This document shows positions 55,565-63,508 of a stretch of DNA of 64,000 nt, piece after piece; position 1 is the stretch's first letter; every line of letters starts with the position of its first letter. Source of the DNA: Providencia rettgeri (GTDB lineage: Bacteria > Pseudomonadota > Gammaproteobacteria > Enterobacterales > Enterobacteriaceae); the NCBI RefSeq assembly GCF_023205015.1, contig NZ_CP096258.1, forward strand, positions 310,001-374,000, written 5' to 3'. The notes under the pieces were generated by a model. The model did no database searches and was not told the origin of the DNA. It saw only the letters and a program-made list of their open reading frames with translations. The translations under genes and the position numbers were made by a program.

Positions 55565-56494
55565 TTAATTTAATTTTAAAATAATATTTTTTTGAAGCTG
55601 TATTTCTTTCTTCATCTTGCTATTAAGTTGCTCTAATTTATTAGACGTTTTTTCTATTTCTTTTTCCATTTTACTCAATTTCATTGGGGTCATTGAGGTT
55701 GCTTTATGAATTGGGGAAGTTTTATTAATAGGCGGATGTTGTCTTAGTCTAGATGATCGCGTTTGCTTAATTAATAAGGAGCTAGCATTAGTTGCTTTTA
55801 GGTATTCAGGTAAATTAACGATTGCTCTCTCTCCTTTGTGGAGTCGATTGGTTGAATCACTGTGTCCATAGGTAATTTTGTCGGCCTTTCTAATTTTTCC
55901 AGGTTCTGGAATTTGATAAAGCGGTTTTTTTAAGCTTGTATTTAGTAAATAGCTGTCCATTGTTGTAGTAGGTATTTCTGTTTTATTCGTCGTTGATGCT
56001 CCATTAGTTTTAATTAACTGAGGAATATGGCTTTTTTTTGATTTAATTGGATGCTCTATTTTTTTAACCTGTGAAAAATCGTACATTTTGATTCGTTTGG
56101 GTATTTGGCTTTTTTGCTCTTCTTTATAATCATTTATATCATCAGAATGATAGCCGGATGAGCTTAAACTTACATTACTTGATGAGTGGGTGAGTTCAAA
56201 AGAGGATATTTTATTTGTATTTTTGATTTTATCATCTTTATTTTTTTCTTCTTTTTCAATCACTCGTTTAAAACTATTGTATTCATCTTCCAGCATTCTG
56301 ATGGTTGCTCTCATATCATTGAAGATAACATTAATATCGCGAATTTTACCATTTGGTGGTATTGGGAAATCTATAATATCGATGATATTTAATTTTTTGA
56401 ACTGCTTATGATTTTGATAAATGGGGTGGATTTCCTCTTCAGGTTCTGACTTTCTGTTTATCAGTTTATTAATTTCCGATTCAACTCGGATCAT
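55565..56494 (-). CDS. 3' part of the split AT-rich gene (hypothetical protein)
   Basis: Counted from its first ATG this is 309 residues, but the frame is open for another 110 codons upstream (to 56824), so this ATG is probably internal. The upstream part includes RQELIKKHNEINSTKAISNL and QQQKSDLFNNYKFLLNEM, predicted helical. Then come a Glu/Lys-rich helix (about 55-92), a Ser-rich stretch (SSSNVSLSSSGYHSDD), several spaced basic and IP-containing segments, and a C-terminal coiled coil (about 270-309). No known domain was recognised. Confidence 0.5.
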   Translation of the reverse strand: MIRVESEINKLINRKSEPEEEIHPIYQNHKQFKKLNIIDIIDFPIPPNGKIRDINVIFNDMRATIRMLEDEYNSFKRVIEKEEKNKDDKIKNTNKISSFELTHSSSNVSLSSSGYHSDDINDYKEEQKSQIPKRIKMYDFSQVKKIEHPIKSKKSHIPQLIKTNGASTTNKTEIPTTTMDSYLLNTSLKKPLYQIPEPGKIRKADKITYGHSDSTNRLHKGERAIVNLPEYLKATNASSLLIKQTRSSRLRQHPPINKTSPIHKATSMTPMKLSKMEKEIEKTSNKLEQLNSKMKKEIQLQKNIILKLN

Positions 56495-56793
56495 TTCATT
56501 GAGTAGGAATTTATAATTATTAAATAAATCTGATTTTTGCTGCTGAGCTGTATAAACTAAGTTACTTATAGCCTTAGTGCTATTAATTTCATTGTGTTTT
56601 TTAATTAACTCTTGTCTAGCTATAGTAGCCCCATCTGTAATTTTAACCTTTCCATTTTCAAACTTAACGCATAGTTCTTTCTTTTTATTTGTTTTAAAAA
56701 CATCTCTGAACTTGCGAATACTTTTTTCATGAATGGATTTTATTTTATATTTAAAATTAGATAGCGTACCTGCGGAACGGTTTAAATGAAAAT

Positions 56794-57324
56794 CTACAAA
56801 CGTTGAGGTTTCAACGTTGTTTTTTTAGTTGTTTGCATTGGTAAGTCTTCCTGAGTTTTATGGGTAATTGAATGGTCTTCTACTGGGGTAAAATTTTTTT
56901 CTATTTTTCTCGAATTTTTAAATATGAGGGGATAGCGAGAAACTAAGCTCTGATCTTGAGAACTAGGCATATTTTTAAAAAAATCAAGGCTAGCCTTGAA
57001 ATCGATAGAGCGGATGTCAATATTTTTATTTTTTTGAGTTCCAAAAGCAATCTTATGTTTAGGATCAAATACCTTATAAGTTGGCTGGGTGTTAGGTAGC
57101 AAACTTCCTATATTTAATGAAGATATAAAATTTACATTTCGCGTATTTTTCATCGACTCTGTAGTTTTATTTTCTAATGCCGGGAATTTTTCAGATGTGG
57201 AATTTGCATATTGTAATTTCTTTAAAAAATCCTTATTTTGTTGAAAGTTGTTAATAACGCTATTCGTAATATTTCCTGATTGTGGCAAGGAAAACTGGTG
57301 GTTTTGGTTGCTATTAATGGGCAT
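56794..57324 (-). CDS. 5' part of the split AT-rich gene (hypothetical protein)
   Basis: Open frame of 176 residues preceded by CGGGAATTTAT. The protein is rich in Asn, Gln, Ser, Lys and Thr, with an uncharged polar N-terminus (MPINSNQNHQFSLPQSG) and no signal peptide, membrane segment or known domain. Residues 170-176 (TLKPQRL) follow the A7 run and are probably out of frame with the original gene. If translated alone it is a truncated product. Confidence 0.5.
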   Translation of the reverse strand: MPINSNQNHQFSLPQSGNITNSVINNFQQNKDFLKKLQYANSTSEKFPALENKTTESMKNTRNVNFISSLNIGSLLPNTQPTYKVFDPKHKIAFGTQKNKNIDIRSIDFKASLDFFKNMPSSQDQSLVSRYPLIFKNSRKIEKNFTPVEDHSITHKTQEDLPMQTTKKTTLKPQRL

Positions 57325-57436
57325 ATATAAATTCCCGAATGATTATGTATTAATTATCCATGATTTTATATAAGCATATTTTAAATAATATCAAAAAACG
57401 CGAGTATACTTGAAAATTAATAGAGGAGTGGGTACA

Positions 57437-57474
57437 AGAGAAAAGTGTAAACAGCGATATATTGCTGTTTACAC
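57437..57474 (-). terminator. Intrinsic terminator of crp
   Basis: Minus strand: perfect 11-bp stem GTGTAAACAGC / GCTGTTTACAC with an 8-nt loop, followed by TTTTCTCTT, about 40 bp after the crp stop. A smaller hairpin (TAGCCAA / TTGGCTA) lies between. Confidence 0.85.
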
Positions 57475-57511
57475 TAAGAGTCTAGCCAACCAAGTTTGGC
57501 TAAAATATTAA

Positions 57512-58144
57512 TTAACGGGTGCCGTAAACAACGATGGTTTTACCATGTGCAGAGATCAGGTTTTGATCTTCAAGCATTTTCAAAATACGGCCAACTGTTT
57601 CACGGGAACAACCCACGATTTGGCCGATTTCCTGACGGGTAATTTTGATTTGCATACCGTCTGGATGTGTCATCGCATCGGGTTGTTTGGCTAAATTTAA
57701 TAGGGTTTGAGCTATACGGCCTGTCACATCTAAGAAGGCGAGGTTGCCCACTTTTTCAGACGTGGTTTGCAGGCGACTAGCCATTTGCGCAGAAAGGCGC
57801 ATTAAAATATCAGGGTTTACCTGAATCAATTGACGGAATTTTTTGTAAGAAATTTCAGCAACTTCGCAGGCGACTTTTGCTCTAACCCACGCAGTGCGTT
57901 CTTGCCCTTCTTCAAATAACCCAAGCTCACCAATGAAATCCCCTTGATTCAGGTAAGAGAGGATCATTTCTTTGCCTTCTTCATCTTTAATTAAAACAGC
58001 CACCGAACCTTTAACGATATAGTAAAGGGTTTCTGCTTTCTCACCCTGATGGATAAGAGTGCTCTTGGATGGATATTTATGAATATGGCAGTGTGACAAA
58101 AACCATTCAAGAGTAGGGTCTGTTTGTGGCTTGCCGAGAACCAT
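57512..58144 (-). CDS. crp: cAMP receptor protein
   Basis: Global cAMP-dependent regulator of carbon metabolism. The 210 residues equal E. coli CRP. The cyclic-nucleotide-binding domain has GELGLFEEGQERTAWVRAK near 72-90, including the cAMP-phosphate Arg83 and Ser/Thr contacts, the C-helix near 112-137, and a winged-helix domain with recognition helix CSRETVGRILKML near 179-191. It would be expected to repress spf and activate bgl, both in this window, by analogy to E. coli. Confidence 0.98.
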   Translation of the reverse strand: MVLGKPQTDPTLEWFLSHCHIHKYPSKSTLIHQGEKAETLYYIVKGSVAVLIKDEEGKEMILSYLNQGDFIGELGLFEEGQERTAWVRAKVACEVAEISYKKFRQLIQVNPDILMRLSAQMASRLQTTSEKVGNLAFLDVTGRIAQTLLNLAKQPDAMTHPDGMQIKITRQEIGQIVGCSRETVGRILKMLEDQNLISAHGKTIVVYGTR

Positions 58145-58500
58145 TAGCGTTATCCTCTGTATGTTATTGCAGCCATTCAGAAAAACGAATTAGAAAGGCT
58201 GGCTTTAAAGTCACTAGCTTAGCATATTAATTTGCCTTATATACCTTTAAATAATCTAACAGCTGATTGGTTCAGCGTTTTTGATTGCTTTGGGTAACGC
58301 AAATTGATATCAACACTATAATATGATCAATTAAACCGTTGAGTTTTGATCTTAATCCTATCAACTAAGTATTGTTTGTAGCATATTCAATACAGAAAGT
58401 CTCCCCTGTATCGCTTCAGCCAAATAAAGTTGATATAACATTCATTATATCTATGGAACAATGTAGCCTTTAAGTCGATTTCATTTCAAGGGGAAATACA
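58145..58500. other. Divergent regulatory region between crp and yhfA
   Basis: A 356-bp AT-rich region with the crp promoter on one strand and the yhfA promoter on the other. E. coli crp is autoregulated from this region, but I could not pick a convincing TGTGA-N6-TCACA site by eye. AAGGGGAAAT precedes yhfA. Confidence 0.5.
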
Positions 58501-58902
58501 ATGGAAGCAAGAGTAAAGTGGGTTGAAGGGCTTTCTTTTTTAGGTGAGTCAGCGTCTGGACACCAAGTGATGATGGATGGGAATGCGGGTGATAAAGCGC
58601 CAAGCCCAATGGAAATGGTGCTCATGGCAGCAGGTGGCTGTAGTGCGATTGATGTCGTTTCGATTTTACAAAAGGGTCGTTACGATGTGACTAATTGTGA
58701 AGTTAAGTTAACGTCACAGCGCCGTGAAGAAGCCCCGCGTTATTTTGTAAAAATCCATTTGCATTTTATTGTAGCTGGGAATGAATTAACAGAAAAAGGG
58801 GTCGAACGTGCGGTTCAACTTTCCGCAGAAAAATATTGTTCGGTGGCGTTGATGTTAGAGAAAACCGTTGAAGTCACACACAGCTTTGAAATAAAAAGCT
58901 AA
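58501..58902 (+). CDS. yhfA: OsmC-family protein YhfA
   Basis: The 133 residues (E. coli YhfA 134) have the OsmC fold: an N-terminal beta sheet with GHQVMMDG, the helix MEMVLMAAGGCSAIDVVSIL carrying one cysteine (Cys44), and a C-terminal helix AEKYCSVALMLEKTVEVTH with the second (Cys118). The two cysteines fit a peroxidatic pair, although activity for YhfA is not established. Divergent from crp, as in E. coli. Confidence 0.94.
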   Translation: MEARVKWVEGLSFLGESASGHQVMMDGNAGDKAPSPMEMVLMAAGGCSAIDVVSILQKGRYDVTNCEVKLTSQRREEAPRYFVKIHLHFIVAGNELTEKGVERAVQLSAEKYCSVALMLEKTVEVTHSFEIKS

Positions 58903-58939
58903 AAATAAATTTAATATTTACTAATATATTTGAATCGAA

Positions 58940-58976
58940 AGATGCTTATCTTAATTAATGATAAGCATCTTATTTA
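58940..58976. terminator. Bidirectional terminator between yhfA and prkB
   Basis: Perfect 11-bp stem AGATGCTTATC / GATAAGCATCT with a 9-nt AT loop; T-rich on the plus-strand side and TTTC on the minus-strand side. It serves two convergent genes. Confidence 0.75.
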
Positions 58977-58992
58977 TTAATCAAAAAATAAT

Positions 58993-59862
58993 TTAATTGT
59001 TGTTCTTTTGATTAATTAATTTTTCGACTATTGGCGCCATAATTAATTCCATCGCTAGCCCCAATTTCCCTCCAGGAACGACAATTGTATTCATTGCGGA
59101 AATAAATGAGCCGGATATCATTGATAGCAAATAGGGGAAATCAATTTGTTCTAGCCCACGAAAACGGATCACAATAAAGCTTTCGTCTTGTGACGGAATC
59201 GCTTTTGCTGAGAATGGGTTAGATGTGTCTACCGTTGGAACACGTTGGAAATTAATGTGAGTGCGAGAAAATTGTGGCGTGATGTAATTAATATAGTCCC
59301 CCATAGAACGCACAACCGAGTCCATGACGGCTTCGCGAGAGTGCCCTCGCTCTGTGGTATCGCGGATCAATTTTTGGATCCATTCTAGGTTGACAATAGG
59401 GACAACGCCGACAAGCAAATCAACATGTTGTGCAACATTATGTTCTGGCGTCACAACGCCCCCATGTAGCCCCTCATAAAACAATATATCTGTTTTGTCT
59501 GGCAGCGGCTCCCAAGGGGTGAATGTCCCTGGTTGCAAGCCATAAGGTACGGCTTCATCATAAGTATGTAGGTATTTACGGGACTGCCCACAGCCGGTTT
59601 TTGCGTAATCAACTAAGGTTTGTTCAAGCAAAGCAAAATCATTCGCTTCGGGGCCAAAATAACTGATGTGCCGCCCTTGTTCTCTGGCTTTACGGATAGC
59701 CATATCCATTTCAGGACGTGTATAGCGATGAAAGCTATCCCCTTCCAGTGTTGCCGGTTGAATATTTAATTGGTGAAAAACTTTACGAAATGCTTGGCTA
59801 GTTGAGGTTGTGCCAGCACCGCTTGAACCGGTGATGGCTATGATTGGGTGCTTTTTGGACAT
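58993..59862 (-). CDS. prkB: Phosphoribulokinase-like protein PrkB
   Basis: P-loop kinase of the phosphoribulokinase/uridine kinase family, 289 residues as in E. coli PrkB. The P-loop region is TGSSGAGTTS at 11-20, which lacks the usual Lys (GxxGxGKT/S), as in the E. coli protein. Family segments are GDSFHRYTRPEMD, SYFGPEANDF, FYEGLHGGVVT and VPGGKLGLAMELI. Enterobacteria lack the Calvin cycle, so the physiological substrate is uncertain. Located between yhfA and yheU, as in E. coli. Confidence 0.94.
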   Translation of the reverse strand: MSKKHPIIAITGSSGAGTTSTSQAFRKVFHQLNIQPATLEGDSFHRYTRPEMDMAIRKAREQGRHISYFGPEANDFALLEQTLVDYAKTGCGQSRKYLHTYDEAVPYGLQPGTFTPWEPLPDKTDILFYEGLHGGVVTPEHNVAQHVDLLVGVVPIVNLEWIQKLIRDTTERGHSREAVMDSVVRSMGDYINYITPQFSRTHINFQRVPTVDTSNPFSAKAIPSQDESFIVIRFRGLEQIDFPYLLSMISGSFISAMNTIVVPGGKLGLAMELIMAPIVEKLINQKNNN

Positions 59863-60038
59863 CGCAGACTCCCTGTGTTGCGCTAATAAGCACTATTTTA
59901 ATCAACAGTGCATGAAGCGGATTAACGGGTGTTAGGGTTATGAGTCTTATTTGATAGTTTACGACATGGTTGCGTTGGAAAACACTCACTTAATTTGTGG
60001 TTGCTGATGATGTCAAAATGAACCATGGAATAAACACA

Positions 60039-60257
60039 TCATAAAGAAAAACTTCCCTTAGGCATGAAATTAACCGATTCATGCAATTCAGACCAGACTA
60101 GCACAATTTCACCAGAAACTAACTGCTGTTTCACATCGTTAACCTTATCTTGCAAGCTTTTTTCATGGGAGCCATAGTCTGTCCCTTCTCGTAAAACATA
60201 GCTTTCAATTAGGTTTTCCAATGTTTCAGGCTCAAGTTCTTGCCAAGGAATAATCAC
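60039..60257 (-). CDS. yheU: YheU family protein
   Basis: Small acidic protein of 72 residues, as in E. coli YheU (72). It starts MIIPWQELEPETLENLIESY and includes FVLREGTDYG-like SYVLREGTDYGSHEKSL, the hallmark of UPF0270. Function unknown. Its start overlaps the yheT stop by ATGA and so is translationally coupled to it. Confidence 0.93.
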   Translation of the reverse strand: MIIPWQELEPETLENLIESYVLREGTDYGSHEKSLQDKVNDVKQQLVSGEIVLVWSELHESVNFMPKGSFSL

Positions 60258-61237
60258 ATTATTTCCTTATCTAAATAAGGCGTTAACCATTGAGGAATAC
60301 GGGTTTCTAACCACATTTGCGGTTTTCTCAATGTACCGCTCACAAAGCCGACGTGCCCGCCATGTTCTGTCATTTGGTATTCCACATTGTGGGGTAAAAA
60401 TGATAAATCAGGCACAACTTCAGGCGCCATAAATGGGTCATCTTTGGCGTGAATAATTAACGTTGGTTTAGTGATATAAGCTAATTTGGGTAATGCGCTG
60501 CATTTTTGATAATAATCGGTTGCATCATCAAACCCATGAATACGTGCAGTAATCACATCATCAAACTCACGGATCCGTTTAAGCTGCTTTAATTGTAAGA
60601 GGTTTAAGGGTAGTGAGCCTGGATAACGCACTAATTTTCGGGTGGCATTGCGTTTCAAGCTATTGAGCAAATAACGTTGATAAAATTGAGAAATGCCCTT
60701 TTCCATGCGTAAAGAGCAGGCTTCTAACATCAAAGGAGCAGAAACAACAACACCCGCATCGACATCTGCATTTTGGCCGCTTTCAGCTAAATAGCACGCT
60801 AACATATTACCACCAAGGGAATAGCCGACCGCGGCCGTCGGCGTATCACCATAGGTTTGTTTTAACCAACGGAGGAAATAGCGAGCATCACTGGTTTCGC
60901 CTGAATGGTAAATTCGCTGTTGGCGATTGGGTTCACCACTACAACCGCGAAAATGCATAATCACCCCCAACCAACCATGTTTTTGGGCAGCTTCTAGCAT
61001 CCCGTGGGCATAAGGACTCTTAAAATTGCCTTCTAGGCCATGGAATATCACTAAACGTGGCTTGTGCGCTGCTAGCTCAGGTTTTTCACTCCAAGCGAGA
61101 TCGATAAAATCGCCATCTGGCAATTCAAGCCGCTGCCATATCGGTTTGATTTTCGGTGTTCTACGGAAAATCCTTGGCAGTAATGTTTGAAGATGTGGAT
61201 TTTTAGCCCAACTTATTGGACGAAAGTTTTCTGACAT
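60254..61237 (-). CDS. yheT: Alpha/beta hydrolase YheT
   Basis: Putative hydrolase of the YheT/EMB8 family. From the ATG at 61237 (MSENFRPISWAKNPHLQTLLP) it is 327 residues; an upstream ATG at 61282 adds 15 residues without a visible ribosome-binding site and would crowd the divergent promoter, so it is second choice. The catalytic triad is visible as Ser in VGYSLGGN, Asp in HAKDDPFM and His in EHGGHVGF. The HFRGCSGEPNR segment is conserved in the family. Substrate unknown. Coupled to yheU. Confidence 0.92.
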   Translation of the reverse strand: MSENFRPISWAKNPHLQTLLPRIFRRTPKIKPIWQRLELPDGDFIDLAWSEKPELAAHKPRLVIFHGLEGNFKSPYAHGMLEAAQKHGWLGVIMHFRGCSGEPNRQQRIYHSGETSDARYFLRWLKQTYGDTPTAAVGYSLGGNMLACYLAESGQNADVDAGVVVSAPLMLEACSLRMEKGISQFYQRYLLNSLKRNATRKLVRYPGSLPLNLLQLKQLKRIREFDDVITARIHGFDDATDYYQKCSALPKLAYITKPTLIIHAKDDPFMAPEVVPDLSFLPHNVEYQMTEHGGHVGFVSGTLRKPQMWLETRIPQWLTPYLDKEIM

Positions 61238-61338
61238 AGCCTTATTTTTATTTAATGGAGACTCTTGTGAGTCACATAACATACTGTTATTTTTTTGTGA
61301 TGCAAGTAAACAAATTTGAGTTTGAGGCTAAAGTATAA

Positions 61339-61944
61339 ATGACATTGGGGCTGGTTTTTTCTCTTTTTACGTTTTTATTCATTGCTGCAGTCACTCCCGG
61401 CCCTAACAATATGTTGCTAACGTCAAGTGCAGCAAATTACGGTTTTCGTCATACGATTGTATTATGCCTTGGTATTATGTTAGGTATGCAATCTATACTT
61501 TATCTCTCTGCATTCGGTATTGCCGCACTTTTACTGCTTTATCCTGCCATTCATATCGCATTAAAAATTGCTGGGAGCTTGTATTTACTTTGGCTCGCAT
61601 GGAAAACAGCCACCGCTAATTATGCACCACTTAAGGTCAATAGCGAAGTCGCGAAAAGCGTGACTTGGTATCAAGGGGGGTTATTACAGTTTTTGAACCC
61701 AAAAGCGTGGATGATGGGTTTAGGAGCTGTAGGGGGATTTAGTCTCCCCGGTGAGTTATTCACCCAATCTATTTTAATGATGAGCATCGCATTCGTGGTA
61801 GTTAACTTAGTGGCGGGTTTAATCTGGATGGGGTTTGGTTCATTAATCAGCTTATTTTTGCGTAGCCGCCGTGCTTGGTTTATTTTTAACTGGGTAATGG
61901 GAATTTTAACGGCTTTGTGTGTTCCCCTGATTTGGTTGGAATGA
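61339..61944 (+). CDS. LysE/RhtB-family amino acid exporter
   Basis: Small inner-membrane exporter of 201 residues with about six membrane segments. The N-terminal motif AAVTPGPNNMLLTSSAANYG (about 17-36) is the LysE/RhtB signature, and FLNPKAWMMGLGAVGGF near 116-132 is the second conserved element. The substrate could be cysteine, homoserine or another amino acid; EamB-like proteins are near in length, but I do not assign one. Divergent from yheT, with a short gap and a shared terminator with murP. Confidence 0.88.
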   Translation: MTLGLVFSLFTFLFIAAVTPGPNNMLLTSSAANYGFRHTIVLCLGIMLGMQSILYLSAFGIAALLLLYPAIHIALKIAGSLYLLWLAWKTATANYAPLKVNSEVAKSVTWYQGGLLQFLNPKAWMMGLGAVGGFSLPGELFTQSILMMSIAFVVVNLVAGLIWMGFGSLISLFLRSRRAWFIFNWVMGILTALCVPLIWLE

Positions 61945-61976
61945 TTTTTTGATAAAAGTGTAGTTTATAGACTCAT

Positions 61977-62004
61977 AAAAAAGCAGCCAACTAGCTGCTT
62001 TTTT
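61977..62004. terminator. Bidirectional terminator between the LysE-type gene and murP
   Basis: Perfect 11-bp stem AAAAAAGCAGC / GCTGCTTTTTT around a 6-nt loop gives T runs in both directions, between two convergent genes. Confidence 0.9.
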
Positions 62005-62018
62005 GTTTGATCGAGTTA

Positions 62019-63482
62019 TTAATCTAAATCGACGTTCTTAGTTCCGAAAAAATAAGTAAAAATAAAACCGAATAAGTAGGAAACGAGTAACCCGCCTACA
62101 TAAACTAACATCCCTGGGACCACGCCATCCGCAGAGGTCATCATTGGTATAGCGACTAAGCCAGATGGGCCAAACACGGTATTTAAACCAACCGGTAAAC
62201 CCATCCAAGCGACTAAGCCAACAAAGAAACCTCCCGCAGCACCGCCTAAACATGCTGTGACAAACGGTTTCATTCGCGGAAGGGTGACACCGTAGATCAG
62301 CGGCTCACCGACACCTAAGAAACCTGGAATGATAGCACCACGAATTTGGTTGCGTAATATTGAGTCTTTTGCGGCTTTAACATACAACGCCATTGCGGCA
62401 CCAACTTGCCCACCACCTGCCATCGCTAGGATAGGGAAAAGTGAGTTAAAGCCTTGAGTTTCAACCAATGCCATATATACCGGAACAAAACCTTGGTGCA
62501 CGCCAAACATTACTGCAATTAAGAATAGCCCAGCAAGTATTGCCGTTCCGAATGGATTGCTGTTTAAATGAACAAAAAGCCATGACATGCCTGAGAATAA
62601 CCAACTGCCAATTGGCATGATGAAGATAAACACCGCAGCACCAACAATTAATAGGGTAATTGTTGAAGTTAAAATCATATCAAGGTTTGCTGGGATGATT
62701 TTACGTACCTGTTTTTCTACCCATGCGCCAAAAATACAGGCAATCAAGACCCCAATAATGTTACCTCTTGGGTCGATAGCTAACCCGAAGAAGCTATTCA
62801 TGTCAGAATAGAACCCTTTGGCTATTTCAGGGTTGTAGCCAAGAACAAACAGTGAAGCGATGATGGCGCCATTTACTGCGCTACCGCCAAAGGCTTTTTG
62901 AGTGTTATAACCAATAAGAATACTTAGAAAGCTAAACAGCCCTTTGCTAAATACGGACATATATAAAATAGTATGTACGAGTAGGGTCTGCTCTTCAGGT
63001 TTTGTGGGGAGACCTGCAGGGAAATAGCTCTGTTTTGCCAGTGTTGCAAAACCTAATAATAAGCCAGCAGCAATAAAACCTGGAATTAAGGGGGTAAATA
63101 TCGTGGCAAATTTTGATAAAAATCGGTGAACGGCACTGGTTTGTTTCTTTTTCAGTTGCTGTTTATTTGCAGAAGCAATGTCTTTCAGATCATGAGGGGA
63201 AGATGCTGCCTGATGGTCGTCGTCTTCACCTTCTAGCAATTGATTCATTAAATCCGCAGCAGTTTGTGCTTTGCCGGGGCCCACGATGATTTGCAGTTGT
63301 TCATCACTTTCAATAACACCAAGCACTCCTGCGATTTGTTTGAGTGCGGCTTTATCGACCAACTGGTCGTCATTGAGTGTTAAGCGCAGGCGCGTCATAC
63401 AGTTGCCCGCTAACTTAATATTACGACGACCACCAACGTGTTGCAGAACTTGCTGCATCATTTCTATTGTTATTTTAGCCAT
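62019..63482 (-). CDS. murP: N-acetylmuramic acid PTS permease MurP (EIIBC)
   Basis: Imports and phosphorylates N-acetylmuramic acid from peptidoglycan turnover. The 487 residues (E. coli 474) have an N-terminal IIB domain with phosphoryl Cys28 in LAGNCMTRLRL, a charged linker (about 85-125), and a IIC domain of about ten membrane segments with GFLGVGEPLIYGVTLPR near 388-404. It lacks a IIA domain and so relies on glucose EIIA. It sits 26 bp after murQ, the known murQP order, which favours MurP over sucrose or trehalose permeases. Confidence 0.93.
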   Translation of the reverse strand: MAKITIEMMQQVLQHVGGRRNIKLAGNCMTRLRLTLNDDQLVDKAALKQIAGVLGVIESDEQLQIIVGPGKAQTAADLMNQLLEGEDDDHQAASSPHDLKDIASANKQQLKKKQTSAVHRFLSKFATIFTPLIPGFIAAGLLLGFATLAKQSYFPAGLPTKPEEQTLLVHTILYMSVFSKGLFSFLSILIGYNTQKAFGGSAVNGAIIASLFVLGYNPEIAKGFYSDMNSFFGLAIDPRGNIIGVLIACIFGAWVEKQVRKIIPANLDMILTSTITLLIVGAAVFIFIMPIGSWLFSGMSWLFVHLNSNPFGTAILAGLFLIAVMFGVHQGFVPVYMALVETQGFNSLFPILAMAGGGQVGAAMALYVKAAKDSILRNQIRGAIIPGFLGVGEPLIYGVTLPRMKPFVTACLGGAAGGFFVGLVAWMGLPVGLNTVFGPSGLVAIPMMTSADGVVPGMLVYVGGLLVSYLFGFIFTYFFGTKNVDLD

Positions 63483-63508
63483 GCTATTTATCTCATAAAA
63501 TCCGCAGG

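Larger units (their letters stand above)
55565..57324 (-). pseudogene. AT-rich unknown gene split by a -1 shift at an A7 run
   Basis: Two long minus-strand frames read as one gene of about 586 codons. The first part (ATG at 57324) stops at 56794. The second frame has no stop from 56824 down to 55565, far upstream of its first ATG at 56494, and reads coherently (KNNVETSTFVDFHLNRSAGT...). The frames meet at seven A residues (complement of 56820-56826): reading one A twice moves from ...TTKK into ...KNNVETS. It could be a recent disruption, a sequencing indel, or a site of ribosomal or transcriptional slippage. The product would be hydrophilic, Asn/Lys/Ser-rich, with no signal peptide or membrane segment and a C-terminal coiled coil. 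Family not recognised. It sits where E. coli carries yhfK and its composition differs from the neighbours, suggesting acquisition. Confidence 0.7.

Noticed and set aside
56186..56411. Plus-strand hydrophobic frames opposite the split AT-rich gene
   Set aside because: They are rich in Phe and Ile only because they are antisense to Lys/Asn-rich codons; no start signal is seen.
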